Shown: positions 1 to 9,021 of the stretch, piece after piece
Numbering within the stretch: position 1 is the first letter of the stretch
Layout: each line of letters opens with the position of its first letter
NCBI RefSeq assembly: GCF_006494365.1
Contig: NZ_VHIP01000001.1
Location: 186,001-250,000 of the forward strand
Source of the DNA: Aestuariibacter sp. GS-14
GTDB lineage: Bacteria > Pseudomonadota > Gammaproteobacteria > Enterobacterales > Alteromonadaceae
DNA length: 64,000 nt
Direction of reading: 5' to 3'
The notes under the pieces: model-generated
Databases searched by the model: none
Told to the model about the DNA's origin: nothing
Seen by the model: only the letters and a program-made list of their open reading frames with translations
Made by a program: the position numbers and the translations under genes

Positions 1-456
1 GGCATCCCACTTCGAGATACCGTTCACGGTGTGTGTTTTACTGATAAACCAGCCCATGAAATCCATGGCATCGTCAAAATCGTCGCGATTGGCGCCGCTG
101 TTGCCTGTTTCGCGAATATAATCGCTCCATGTGGGGGTTTTGGCTTGCGAATAGCCATAGGCAGAACTAACCCTGCCCCAGGGAATTAAACCAAACAGGA
201 TATAATCCCGTGGCGGCAAGGCGTCGTGGCGAAATGAACTTTCCTGATACATCATCGCCATGGGGACGTGAATGGGGACTCCCCATTTGTCACGCATATC
301 CGACGCGGCGTCGTACCAATCTTCCTTTTCGTAGAATATTTCACACAGGTTGCTTGTGTCTTTCGGTGGTGTTGTGGCACATCCCACCAATATCAGCGGA
401 ATAAAAACCACCCAACCTGAAAAAAAAATACAAAATTGTTTGAACTTTTTGTACAT
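1..456 (-). CDS. Transglycosylase-SLT-like lipoprotein, 3' part missing
   Basis: The reading frame opens at ATG 456 and is still open at the window edge (152 codons seen). It begins with a short basic stretch, a hydrophobic segment and a lipobox LVGC (Cys26), so the product should be an outer- or inner-membrane lipoprotein. Around residues 66-76 it carries MAMMYQESSF, which resembles the catalytic Glu-Ser core of lytic transglycosylase (SLT) domains, followed by an aromatic-rich stretch with GYSQAKTPTW. I infer a peptidoglycan-active or lysozyme-like lipoprotein. Whether the fold is complete cannot be judged from this fragment. Confidence 0.6.
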   Translation of the reverse strand, partial: MYKKFKQFCIFFSGWVVFIPLILVGCATTPPKDTSNLCEIFYEKEDWYDAASDMRDKWGVPIHVPMAMMYQESSFRHDALPPRDYILFGLIPWGRVSSAYGYSQAKTPTWSDYIRETGNSGANRDDFDDAMDFMGWFISKTHTVNGISKWDA

Positions 457-508
457 ACATTGTCCAACCTAGTGTTCCGAATGTGTGTTTCCCTGGAACG
501 AATGCTTT

Positions 509-538
509 ATGCCTGACCCGCGTCAGGCATTTTTTTTT
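509..538 (+). terminator. Rho-independent terminator reading on the plus strand
   Basis: A perfect 9-bp stem (509-517 with 522-530, core GCCTGAC/GTCAGGC) with a 4-nt loop is followed by nine T residues on the plus strand. Both flanking genes (gshA and the lipoprotein) are on the minus strand, where the hairpin is preceded by A residues but not followed by a T run. As drawn it would stop plus-strand transcription that has no visible gene. A partly bidirectional role below gshA is also possible. Confidence 0.6.
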
Positions 539-541
539 GCC

Positions 542-2128
542 CTAATTTTGTGGCGGACGGGCAAAATACTCCTGTATAAATGTATCAAAAGACACGTTAT
601 CAGCGGCCTCGATGTCCTTTTGTGCAATCAGAGATTGCGCCGCCTCTTCAACAAAGTCAGCTTCCGACTTATAAGTATAATCGAACGCCTTAATTTCGTT
701 GCGATACGTATCGGCCAAAGTGCGACCCACTACGGCGTTGTCACCTTCGGCGAGCAGTTTATTTAACCAACGGCCTGAAAAGGTTTTATCCGGGTCGGTG
801 ATTTTTTGCCATTCCCGCTCTATAGCCAGACTATAGCAATTGCTGTTGTAAGCTTTATCTAACAACTGGGCTACGGTGCCAAATTTAGCAAATAATTGCT
901 CAGCCCAGCTCTGCATGCTCACTTCCTGATCGTTATTTAACAATGTAAGTCCTGGCTTGCGCCCTTCCAGTACAATGCGATTCAGGTTTACTTCGGTTTC
1001 TTTGTAACGCTCAGCAGTGAACTCTAGGCTGTCCATCAGCAAACAACTAATCAAAAATACATCCAGGAAATCAATCTGTTCGCGCGCAATACCTGTTGGA
1101 CTGAATGGGTTAACATCTAATGCCCTAACCTCAATGTACTTTACTCCGCGGGTTGCCAGTGCATCGGTAGGTTTTTCCATGGTATTGGTTGGCTGCTTTG
1201 GACGAATGGGAGAATAGAATTCGTTTTCGATTTGCAGCACGTTTTTGCTCAATTGCTGGTAGTTTCCGCCTTCACCGGCGGCAAAACCCGCGTAACGCAC
1301 TGAAGGCTGGTACATTGCCTGGCGTAATAACCGGACGTAATTATCCAGCGAGTTGTAACAAATTCGCAGTGAAGACTGTTCTGTACTGGTGTACCCCAAT
1401 CCGCTCATCCGCAGAGACGTGGCATAAGGCAGATAATAAGTACCTTTACCTAATTGCTTGAAATCCAAACCATGTTCACGACCGGCAACAAAAGACCGGC
1501 ACAGTGCGGGCGATGCCCCAAACAAATAGGGGATCAGCCAGCAGGTTCTGCGATAGTTTCGAATTAGTTTGAAATACTGCGCCGAGATCCAATCCTGAGT
1601 GGGCTGCACCTTATGCTGCGACGCAAGCAGCTTCCAAAGGCTATCCGACACTGAAAAATTAAAATGCACACCGGCAATAGCCTGCATCATGCTACCGTAG
1701 CGATTGCGCAATCCTATACGATAGGCTTTTTTCATTTTGCCAGTGTTCGATTCACCATAATACGCGATCGGTATTTCCGCTTCATTTTTAATAAAGCACG
1801 GCATGCTCAGTGGCCATACGCGTTCTTCACCTAATTGCTGAAGCGTAAATTTGTGTACATCGGCCAGTTGCGCCAGGGTTTTGTCTGCGTCAGTTTCCGG
1901 AGGGGTAATAAACTCCAGCAGTGATTCAGAGAAATCAGTGGTAATGCTGTCGTGGGTAAGTGCCGCCCCCAAAGTCTGCGGGTGTGGCGTTTGGGCAAGC
2001 GTGCCCTCTGGGTTAATTCTGAGACATTCTCGTTCTACGCCGCGTTTGATGCCGTTAAAACTGTGTACGGCAGAGGGATCACTTAACGCGCCTATATCGT
2101 AGGTAAATTCTGAAGTCAGTGGAAGCAA
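542..2128 (-). CDS. gshA: Glutamate-cysteine ligase
   Basis: This is the first enzyme of glutathione synthesis in the cytosol, joining glutamate and cysteine with ATP. The 528-residue length fits the proteobacterial GshA family (about 520). The N-terminal GVERECLRI (residues 30-38) and TDFSESLLEFIT (about 64-75) are the family's metal- and substrate-binding segments. The frame starts with TTG at 2128, with a GGA-type ribosome site 8 nt upstream; no better in-frame start is present. It lies downstream of the M16 protease gene on the same strand, separated by 113 bp that hold a GC-rich hairpin. gshB is not in the window. Confidence 0.93.
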   Translation of the reverse strand: MLPLTSEFTYDIGALSDPSAVHSFNGIKRGVERECLRINPEGTLAQTPHPQTLGAALTHDSITTDFSESLLEFITPPETDADKTLAQLADVHKFTLQQLGEERVWPLSMPCFIKNEAEIPIAYYGESNTGKMKKAYRIGLRNRYGSMMQAIAGVHFNFSVSDSLWKLLASQHKVQPTQDWISAQYFKLIRNYRRTCWLIPYLFGASPALCRSFVAGREHGLDFKQLGKGTYYLPYATSLRMSGLGYTSTEQSSLRICYNSLDNYVRLLRQAMYQPSVRYAGFAAGEGGNYQQLSKNVLQIENEFYSPIRPKQPTNTMEKPTDALATRGVKYIEVRALDVNPFSPTGIAREQIDFLDVFLISCLLMDSLEFTAERYKETEVNLNRIVLEGRKPGLTLLNNDQEVSMQSWAEQLFAKFGTVAQLLDKAYNSNCYSLAIEREWQKITDPDKTFSGRWLNKLLAEGDNAVVGRTLADTYRNEIKAFDYTYKSEADFVEEAAQSLIAQKDIEAADNVSFDTFIQEYFARPPQN

Positions 2129-2147
2129 TGTCAGTATCCAGGTAAAC

Positions 2148-2171
2148 CTCCGCAGCGCACCTGCTGCGGAG
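2148..2171 (-). other. GC-rich hairpin between the M16 protease gene and gshA
   Basis: A 9-bp perfect stem, CTCCGCAGC with GCTGCGGAG, and a 6-nt loop lie downstream of the protease stop. On the minus strand only three T residues follow, so termination would be weak. It may instead be an intercistronic or mRNA-stabilising structure. Confidence 0.35.
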
Positions 2172-2241
2172 TGGTTAATTCTGACGGTATCTTATCAAAT
2201 AAATGGCTGGTGTTAATGCCTGATTATCTGAAATTAAATGG

Positions 2242-5100
2242 TTATCCACCGACAAATGACACTTCATGAACCGGCATAGCCAGCGCGTCTAACTGTGGTT
2301 TGAGTACTTGCTTGTCACCCACAATGATAATTTGCAAGTCATTGGTATTAAGCAAACGCCCTGCAATATTATCTAATTCCGGTTTGGCAATATTCAGAAT
2401 AATCGACTTCTGCGTTTGTTTGTAATTACTGGGCAGATCATAGGCGACCAAACGCCGAAGAAAGGCGGCTTTGTCCATCGGTGTTTCGTATTCCAGCGCT
2501 TCACTCAGGGTAAAGGCATTTTGCATAAACGACAGTTCGGCCTCAGTGATCCCCTGTTGTTTATATTGATTAATTTCCTTCATTAATTCCTGAATCCCAG
2601 CCTGCGTGTACTGCTGCTTCAGCTCGGCACCCGCCTCGAACCAGCCCAGCGATTTACCGCCATTAAATGACGAATAAGCCCCATAGGTATAGCCTTTATC
2701 TTCGCGCAAATTCTGGTTAATACGACTATTAAAGTCATCACCCAATGGAAAGTTCATCAGTTGAGCGTAAAAATAATCTCCAGTTGCATCATAAGGTAGC
2801 GAACGGGAGACCATTCGAACCGTACTTTGCGTGGCTCCTGGTACATCAACCAGGTAGATATGGTTAGACTGATACTCAGGAAAACTGCCGTAACCGGGAA
2901 TGGTGTAGTCGGGTCCTTGCCAATCAGCTAAAAAGCCAAGCCGACTGATCAGTTTTTCCTGCGAAACATCCCCCACCATTACCAGCGTGCTTTTGGCTGG
3001 CACATAGTAAGTTGAATAAAACGTTTTCACATCTTCCAGGGTAATATTGCTAATGGTGTCAGCAGTACCTGTTTGCGACAAACTGATGCGGTTTTCCTTG
3101 CCCCACAACACCAGCGATGTTGCACGCTCCGCCAGCGCTGAGGGATTCGTTGCCTGTGAATTAATGCCGTCAATTACCTGCTGTTTTAACCGATTAAAAT
3201 CGGTTTCGAGAAAAGCAGGTCTGAATAATTTCTCTTTCAGTAAATCCAGTGTCGCGTCGAAGTTTTCCGTTAAGCAGGAAACAAACACCTGCGAATATCG
3301 ACCATTACTGGAAAAACTGATTGACGATCCCAACTTAGCCAACGCATTCGACATTGCCTCATTGCTAAAGGACTGCGTAGTTTCGTTCATCATCATCGCG
3401 GTTAGTTGTGATAACCCGGCTTTCTCCATTGGGTCGAGCAACATCCCGCCATCCATATCCAGCGTAAAACTCACGGTGGGTGTTTCGTCACTGCTCACAC
3501 CAATGATTTGCATACCATTAGCAAAGGTATCCCGCCAGAACTCTGGCACATTTACAACGGGCGCAGGACCAGCATCGGGAACCAAAGAGCGGTCAATTGT
3601 GGTGTTGCTTTGAACCGGCTCAGTGCTTGTCAGCATACCGTCTGTGCCTTCATCGCTCTCATTCTGCGCAGCTATCTCCCTGGGAGGCTGCACATAAGTT
3701 TGCGGCGCGGCAGCCAGCTCAGGCTGCCCGTTTGGTACTACACTCAACACCACCGCTTTTTTGCCTTTAATGTATTTTCTGAAAACCCGGTACACGTCTT
3801 CCTTCGTCACGCTATTGTATCGGTGAATGTCTTCGTTAATGAGATCAGGGTTTGCAAAAAACGTTTCGTTATAGGCCATGGTAGACACCTTGCCACTTAC
3901 GCTTTGTAAACCGTAAATAGTCGACGCTTTAATACTGGCTTTTACGCGCAACAACGCATCGTCATCAAAGGGACGGGATTCAAAACTGTCCAGCATAGAC
4001 TGAATGGTGTTGTACATGCTGCTCAGACTTTCTTCTGATTCGGGTGATACCAACGCCATTAAATTGAATTCGCAAGCCAATTCGCTGCACGGATGAGAAA
4101 CACCTGCCTGCACGGCCTTGCCAGTTTTTACCAGCGATTCGTAAAATAGCGAAGTTTTACCACTGCCCAGAATGTTCGACAGTACGTCCAGCGCCGCTTC
4201 ATCTTCGTGCCGCGCATGCACGGTAGGCAGCACGACTTGAAGAAGCGGTAAGTGAATATTGTCTTCCAGTGTAATAAAGCGATGCTCAGCCAACTGCGGT
4301 ACACCGGGTGCTTGCGCATGAACCGGTGGGCCGGGAGGAATATCATTGAAATAACGTTCAATCCACTGTTTGGTTTGCACAATATCAAGATCACCACCAA
4401 TGGTTAAAACAGCATTATTAGGGCCATACCAACGTTTGAAAAACGCCTTTAAATCGTTTACGTCAACGCGGTCAAGATCGTCTACGTAACCAATGGTAAG
4501 CCAGCCATAAGGATGGGATGGCGGGTACAAGGCTTCGGCAATTTTCTCATGACGCTTGCCATAAGGCTGATTATCAACGCGTTCGGCCCGCTCGTTTTTA
4601 ACGGTTTCGCGCTGGATCTCAAATTTTTCCTGGGTGACTGCGGGCAATAAAAATCCCATTCGGTCAGCTTCCAGCCACAACACCTTTTCAAGTTGATTAG
4701 ACGGTACGGTTTGAAAATAGTTGGTGCGGTCCCGGTTGGTTGTGCCGTTCAGCGTACCACCCGCATCGGTTACAATTTTAAAATGCTGTTCGTCTGCCAC
4801 ATGCTGGGAGCCCTGAAACATCATGTGTTCAAAAAAGTGCGCAAATCCGGTTTTACCCGGCAGCTCTCTGGCTGAGCCAACGTGATAGGTCATGTCAACA
4901 TGGACCAGGGGATCCGAAGAGTCCTGATGCAAAATAACGGTTAAACCATTGGCCAGCTGATACTTTTCATAATTAATGTGAACAGGTTGTGCTACACTTT
5001 TACTGGTGTCCTCCGACACGGGTAAACGTGTATTTTTAGCGAACTGGCATGCAGATATCGCACAAACACATAAACCGACTAAAATGAATCTAAACGACAT
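2242..5100 (-). CDS. M16 (pitrilysin-type) zinc metalloprotease, lipoprotein
   Basis: This 952-residue protein has two M16 halves. The N-terminal half carries the inverted zinc motif HFFEH at residues 88-92, and a downstream Glu in the VKNERAERVDN segment (about residue 170) is the expected third ligand. The C-terminal half lacks the motif and is the usual inactive partner domain. A signal peptide ending in the lipobox ISAC (Cys18) predicts a lipid-anchored periplasmic enzyme degrading peptides. ATG 5100 is chosen because it gives a complete signal sequence. The acidic, low-complexity linker around residues 475-510 separates the two halves. The substrate is unknown. Confidence 0.9.
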   Translation of the reverse strand: MSFRFILVGLCVCAISACQFAKNTRLPVSEDTSKSVAQPVHINYEKYQLANGLTVILHQDSSDPLVHVDMTYHVGSARELPGKTGFAHFFEHMMFQGSQHVADEQHFKIVTDAGGTLNGTTNRDRTNYFQTVPSNQLEKVLWLEADRMGFLLPAVTQEKFEIQRETVKNERAERVDNQPYGKRHEKIAEALYPPSHPYGWLTIGYVDDLDRVDVNDLKAFFKRWYGPNNAVLTIGGDLDIVQTKQWIERYFNDIPPGPPVHAQAPGVPQLAEHRFITLEDNIHLPLLQVVLPTVHARHEDEAALDVLSNILGSGKTSLFYESLVKTGKAVQAGVSHPCSELACEFNLMALVSPESEESLSSMYNTIQSMLDSFESRPFDDDALLRVKASIKASTIYGLQSVSGKVSTMAYNETFFANPDLINEDIHRYNSVTKEDVYRVFRKYIKGKKAVVLSVVPNGQPELAAAPQTYVQPPREIAAQNESDEGTDGMLTSTEPVQSNTTIDRSLVPDAGPAPVVNVPEFWRDTFANGMQIIGVSSDETPTVSFTLDMDGGMLLDPMEKAGLSQLTAMMMNETTQSFSNEAMSNALAKLGSSISFSSNGRYSQVFVSCLTENFDATLDLLKEKLFRPAFLETDFNRLKQQVIDGINSQATNPSALAERATSLVLWGKENRISLSQTGTADTISNITLEDVKTFYSTYYVPAKSTLVMVGDVSQEKLISRLGFLADWQGPDYTIPGYGSFPEYQSNHIYLVDVPGATQSTVRMVSRSLPYDATGDYFYAQLMNFPLGDDFNSRINQNLREDKGYTYGAYSSFNGGKSLGWFEAGAELKQQYTQAGIQELMKEINQYKQQGITEAELSFMQNAFTLSEALEYETPMDKAAFLRRLVAYDLPSNYKQTQKSIILNIAKPELDNIAGRLLNTNDLQIIIVGDKQVLKPQLDALAMPVHEVSFVGG

Positions 5101-5261
5101 GTAGTGATTCCAGGGAAATTAAATGCCAGTCTGTGAAGATAGGAAAACGTTAAACTAAAGTTGAGCACTTTAACAAAAAATATAACTAAAAGTGTACAGC
5201 AAATGCGAATACCATATACAAATACCTGACTTAACAATCCACAGTTGAAACGAAAAGCGAT

Positions 5262-5825
5262 ATGACAACAATAAATGATCCCATTAATTTCGAATTTGGC
5301 CTGAAGCAATTAAATGGCAATATTGCATTACTTTATCGTTTGTTGCGGAAATTTGCTGACGAGTACAGAGATATCGACACACGTTTAACGGCGTTGCTTG
5401 AGCAACAGGATTTCGCTGGTGCAGAAATTCTGGTACACACACTGAAAGGTGTGTCAGGCAATTTGGGGTGTAACGCTGTGTTTGATGCAAGCAAAATCGT
5501 CAATCAACAGATTAAATCGTTAGAATCCAATAGTGACGATCTCACTGTTTTGTTTACACAGGTAAATGCAACGGTGGCCATTATTGATGCGTTACCCACT
5601 GAAGGCGATGCGTCAGGTGCATCTGCAACACCCCAAAGTGACAGCAAAGCAGCGGTTAAGTTGTTAATGCAGGCACTTACCAATCATGAATTCATCAGTA
5701 CGGACAAGCTTAACGGCTGGTTTGACGCCATGGGCGCAACACCGATGCAACGGCAACAGATCGGTTCCGCTATTGATGAGCTGGATTACGATACGGCGCA
5801 GCAATATCTTTCGGCATTGGCCTGA
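5262..5825 (+). CDS. Stand-alone HPt (histidine phosphotransfer) domain protein
   Basis: The first about 95 residues form an HPt four-helix domain with the signature HTLKGVSGNLG, whose His59 is the predicted phospho-acceptor. The last about 90 residues (after a short Ser/Ala/Thr-rich linker) are helical and are not recognised. Such proteins relay phosphate between a hybrid histidine kinase and a response regulator in the cytosol. No kinase or receiver gene lies nearby, so the partners must be encoded elsewhere. The gene is 14 bp from the next gene and divergent from the M16 protease gene. Confidence 0.82.
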   Translation: MTTINDPINFEFGLKQLNGNIALLYRLLRKFADEYRDIDTRLTALLEQQDFAGAEILVHTLKGVSGNLGCNAVFDASKIVNQQIKSLESNSDDLTVLFTQVNATVAIIDALPTEGDASGASATPQSDSKAAVKLLMQALTNHEFISTDKLNGWFDAMGATPMQRQQIGSAIDELDYDTAQQYLSALA

Positions 5826-5839
5826 CACAGACATCCAAC

Positions 5840-6544
5840 TTGAATATTCTGTACTCTCACCCCGACTTTATTGTTATTAATAAACCGCCAGGGATAACCA
5901 TGCACGACCCGCAACATGGCGTTGTGCAAAGTGTTGAACAAACTCATCACTTGCAAAGCCTGCATCTGGTGCACCGGTTAGATGATGGCACATCCGGCTG
6001 TTTGATTCTGGCAACAAACGCACAGGCAGCAGCCCACTTTGAGGTATTGTTTCGCACCCACCAGGTGCAAAAATACTATCTGGCTTTGAGTGATAAAAAA
6101 CCCAAGAAGAAACAAGGCAGCATTATTGGCGATATGAAAAACCGCCGAAATGGTCAGCATATACTTCTAAAGAGCCGGGAAAATCCAGCGATTACACAGT
6201 TTCACAGTGTGGGTTTTGACGGTGCCCCCCGGGCATTCATTGTGCGTCCGTTAAGTGGCAAAACACATCAGATTCGCGTTGCCCTTAAGAGTCTGGGCAG
6301 TCCTATTTTGGGCGATACCCTTTACGCAGGCAGTAACGCGGACCGCATGTATTTGCATGCCTGGGGTATTGCATTTAGCTGGCATGGCAAGGCGATCAAC
6401 GTGTTTTGCTCACCTGAGCACGGCAACGCGTATGTTCATGCTGATTTTTCTGCCTGGCTGTCACAGCAACCTAACCCCGCAACATTGACATGGCCTGCTG
6501 TGCCCGGTAAATCCACAACACCTGTTAAGACCGGACCGCAATAA
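5840..6544 (+). CDS. RluA-family pseudouridine synthase
   Basis: This 234-residue protein has the RluA-family catalytic motif HRLDDGTSG at residues 45-53, with Asp48 as the nucleophile, and the N-terminal YSHPDFIVINKPPGI stretch typical of the family. There is no S4 RNA-binding domain. It should isomerise uridine in tRNA or rRNA; the exact site cannot be told from sequence. The start is TTG 5840, the first start codon after the HPt stop, and it aligns with the family N-terminus. Its stop overlaps the start of the next gene in a TAATG junction, so translation is probably coupled. Confidence 0.85.
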   Translation: MNILYSHPDFIVINKPPGITMHDPQHGVVQSVEQTHHLQSLHLVHRLDDGTSGCLILATNAQAAAHFEVLFRTHQVQKYYLALSDKKPKKKQGSIIGDMKNRRNGQHILLKSRENPAITQFHSVGFDGAPRAFIVRPLSGKTHQIRVALKSLGSPILGDTLYAGSNADRMYLHAWGIAFSWHGKAINVFCSPEHGNAYVHADFSAWLSQQPNPATLTWPAVPGKSTTPVKTGPQ

Positions 6545-7437
6545 TGCGTTGGTGTATGAATATTGTAGGCAGCGGAGCCATTGGGGGACTATGCGCAGCG
6601 GGTGCTCAGCACGCAAATTTACCTTACCGCGCTATAGTACGTGAACACAGCAATAAACTGCGCTTCGTTGAAGGCTTGGATGGCACCATTACCCATCTCG
6701 ATTATGCTGAGCATGACATTGCGAAACTGGGTGAACACGACGTATTAATTCTGCCACTAAAGGCCTTTCAGATTGGCGATGCTTTGCAGCAATGGCAGAA
6801 ACGGATCAATAAAGCCACTCCTGTAATTCTGTTTCACAATGGCATGGGCGGTACTGAGCTTGCTACGACATGGCTCCCTGACAATCCGGTATTTTTAGCA
6901 ACCACCAGCCACGGTGCACTTAAACTGAATGCTGACACGGTAAAGCATACCGGCATGGGCAGCACAATGCTGGGCATGGCATTTTCCCATCCGCTGGCAA
7001 AAAAACTTCAACCCGTGGTGACAGCGCTTATGGAAGCCTGTATTGGCCCGGTTACCTGGCGGGAGGATATGCAAACCGCGTTGTGGCAGAAGCTTCTCAT
7101 CAACTGTGCCATCAATCCTCTTACTGCGCTGGAAAACGTAAAGAATGGGGCGCTCGCCAACCCGCAATACCGAGCAACTTTACAGTTAGTTTGCCAGGAG
7201 GTTTGTCTCACCGCTCAGGCGTGTGGCGTGCAATTGGATGAAGAAAACGCGCTGGAACAGGTACTCGCGGTAGTTCGCAATACAGCGGAAAATTATTCCA
7301 GTATGCACCAGGACATCGCCCATCACAGACCAAGTGAAATTGATGCGATTAATGGCTACGTGGTGCAACAGGCACAAAAAAAGGGTATTGACGTTCCCGT
7401 CAATACCCGCTTATTTTTGGCTATAAAGGCATTATAA
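6544..7437 (+). CDS. panE: Ketopantoate reductase (PanE/ApbA family)
   Basis: This 297-residue NADPH-dependent reductase should convert 2-dehydropantoate to pantoate in pantothenate and CoA synthesis. The Rossmann motif GSGAIGG is at residues 9-15. The catalytic segment WQKLLINCAINPLTAL places Lys183, Asn187 and Asn191 where the family has its active-site residues. The true start may be Met5 (6556), which gives the more usual MNIVGSGAIGG N-terminus. The last 55 bp also encode, on the other strand, a terminator for lysS. PanE paralogues with other 2-oxoacid substrates exist, so the exact substrate is slightly uncertain. Confidence 0.82.
   Translation: MRWCMNIVGSGAIGGLCAAGAQHANLPYRAIVREHSNKLRFVEGLDGTITHLDYAEHDIAKLGEHDVLILPLKAFQIGDALQQWQKRINKATPVILFHNGMGGTELATTWLPDNPVFLATTSHGALKLNADTVKHTGMGSTMLGMAFSHPLAKKLQPVVTALMEACIGPVTWREDMQTALWQKLLINCAINPLTALENVKNGALANPQYRATLQLVCQEVCLTAQACGVQLDEENALEQVLAVVRNTAENYSSMHQDIAHHRPSEIDAINGYVVQQAQKKGIDVPVNTRLFLAIKAL
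7376..7408 (-). terminator. lysS terminator inside the panE 3' end
   Basis: On the minus strand an 11-bp perfect stem (7383-7393 with 7398-7408, GGGTATTGACG and its complement, loop of four) is followed by seven T residues at 7382-7376. It lies about 45 nt past the lysS stop but within the coding region of the convergent panE gene. On the plus strand the same hairpin is followed by TTATTTTT, so it may also act, less well, after panE. Confidence 0.75.
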
Positions 7438-7450
7438 ATAGCGCGCTTTC

Positions 7451-8995
7451 TTACTGATCATGACTCTCTGGTTTCATGTGTGGGAACAGGATAACGTCTT
7501 TGATCGTCGGGCTGTCAGTAAACAGCATGGTTAAACGGTCAATACCAATCCCCTCACCTGCAGTTGGTGGCAAGCCGAATTCCAGTGCGCGGATGTAGTC
7601 TTCATCATAATGCATGGCTTCATCATCACCCGCGTCTTTTTCTTCCACTTGTTTGCGGAAACGCTCAGCCTGATCTTCCGGGTCGTTCAACTCGCTGAAA
7701 CCATTCGCCAGTTCACGTCCACCCACGAAGAACTCAAAGCGGTCGGTAATGAACGGGTTGGTGTCGTTACGGCGCGCCAGTGGTGATACTTCCCACGGAT
7801 ACTCAGTAATAAACGTAGGCTGGATCAGTTTCTCTTCGGCTGTGGCTTCAAAGATTTCACACAGGTATTTACCTGCACCCCAGATCCCATCCACGGCAGG
7901 CTCTTTAATGTGCAGCTTTTTCGCCATGGCTTTCATTTCGTCCAGGTGACCTTCAGGATCGCGAATGGCCGCTTCGTTAGCCTCCGGCCAGTATTTCAGA
8001 ATCGCTTCACCCATACTCAGGCGCGTGAAAGGCTGACCAAAATCATATTTCACTTCACTTAACACGTTGCCTTCTGCATCTTTCGTGGTGTTAGTGATTA
8101 CCGTATTGCCCAGAATGTCTTCTGCCAACGTTCGCAGCATATCTTCTGTCAGGTTCATCATGTCGTTGTAGTCAGCATAAGCCTGATAGAACTCCAACAT
8201 GGTAAATTCCGGATTGTGGCGGGTTGACAAACCTTCGTTACGGAAGTTGCGGTTAATTTCGAATACGCGTTCAAAACCACCCACCACCAGGCGCTTGAGG
8301 TAGAGTTCAGGCGCAATTCGCAGGTACATATCGATGTCGAGCGAGTTGTGGTGTGTCACGAATGGCTTGGCAGACGCACCGCCAGGGATAACCTGCAACA
8401 TCGGCGTTTCCACTTCGATATACTTACGCGACGTCAGGAAATTGCGAATACCATTAACGATTTTGCTTCGAACAACAAACGTTTCGCGGGTTTTCTCACT
8501 GGTGATCAAATCCACATAGCGTTGACGGTACTTTGTTTCCTGGTCGGTCAGACCGTGGAATTTCTCTGGCAAAGGGCGCAGTGACTTGGTAAGCAGTTCA
8601 TACCGCGTCATGTTCACATACAAATCGCCTTTGCCTGATTTGTGCAATGCACCTGCTACACCAATAATGTCGCCGATGTCCAGCGAGCCGTAGCGCGCCT
8701 TGATATCTTTTTGGGTGTCTTTGTCGGCATAGGCCTGAATGCGTCCAGTCATATCCTGTAGTAACAGGAATGGACCACGCTTAGCCATAATACGGCCAGC
8801 AATGCTCACCTGATTGTCTTGTTCAATCAGCGCATCTTTGTCCAGTTCGCCAAATTGCTGTTCCAATTCGTCGGCATAATGTTCGCGACGAAAGTGGTTA
8901 GGAAAGCCATTAGCACGGCAGTTTTCCCGGATCGCGCTTAATTTAGCGCGGCGCTCAGCAATCAATTTGTTTTCGTCGAGTTGTTGGTCGCTCAT
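7451..8995 (-). CDS. lysS: Lysyl-tRNA synthetase, class II
   Basis: It charges tRNA-Lys with lysine in the cytosol. The 514-residue protein has an N-terminal OB-fold anticodon-binding domain (about 60-150) and the class II catalytic core. Motif 2 is [19 protein letters not shown] and motif 3 is [13 protein letters not shown] (480-492). It starts 26 bp after the prfB stop on the same strand, the same prfB-lysS order as in Escherichia coli, so the two are almost certainly co-transcribed. Confidence 0.97.
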   Translation of the reverse strand: MSDQQLDENKLIAERRAKLSAIRENCRANGFPNHFRREHYADELEQQFGELDKDALIEQDNQVSIAGRIMAKRGPFLLLQDMTGRIQAYADKDTQKDIKARYGSLDIGDIIGVAGALHKSGKGDLYVNMTRYELLTKSLRPLPEKFHGLTDQETKYRQRYVDLITSEKTRETFVVRSKIVNGIRNFLTSRKYIEVETPMLQVIPGGASAKPFVTHHNSLDIDMYLRIAPELYLKRLVVGGFERVFEINRNFRNEGLSTRHNPEFTMLEFYQAYADYNDMMNLTEDMLRTLAEDILGNTVITNTTKDAEGNVLSEVKYDFGQPFTRLSMGEAILKYWPEANEAAIRDPEGHLDEMKAMAKKLHIKEPAVDGIWGAGKYLCEIFEATAEEKLIQPTFITEYPWEVSPLARRNDTNPFITDRFEFFVGGRELANGFSELNDPEDQAERFRKQVEEKDAGDDEAMHYDEDYIRALEFGLPPTAGEGIGIDRLTMLFTDSPTIKDVILFPHMKPESHDQ

Positions 8996-9021
8996 ATTCT
9001 GTTCACTTTCAGTTAAAAGGC

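Noticed and set aside
3047-3613. Long plus-strand open frame of 188 codons
   Set aside because: It lies wholly antisense to the M16 protease gene, shows no family motif and no ribosome site, and its composition mirrors the opposite strand.
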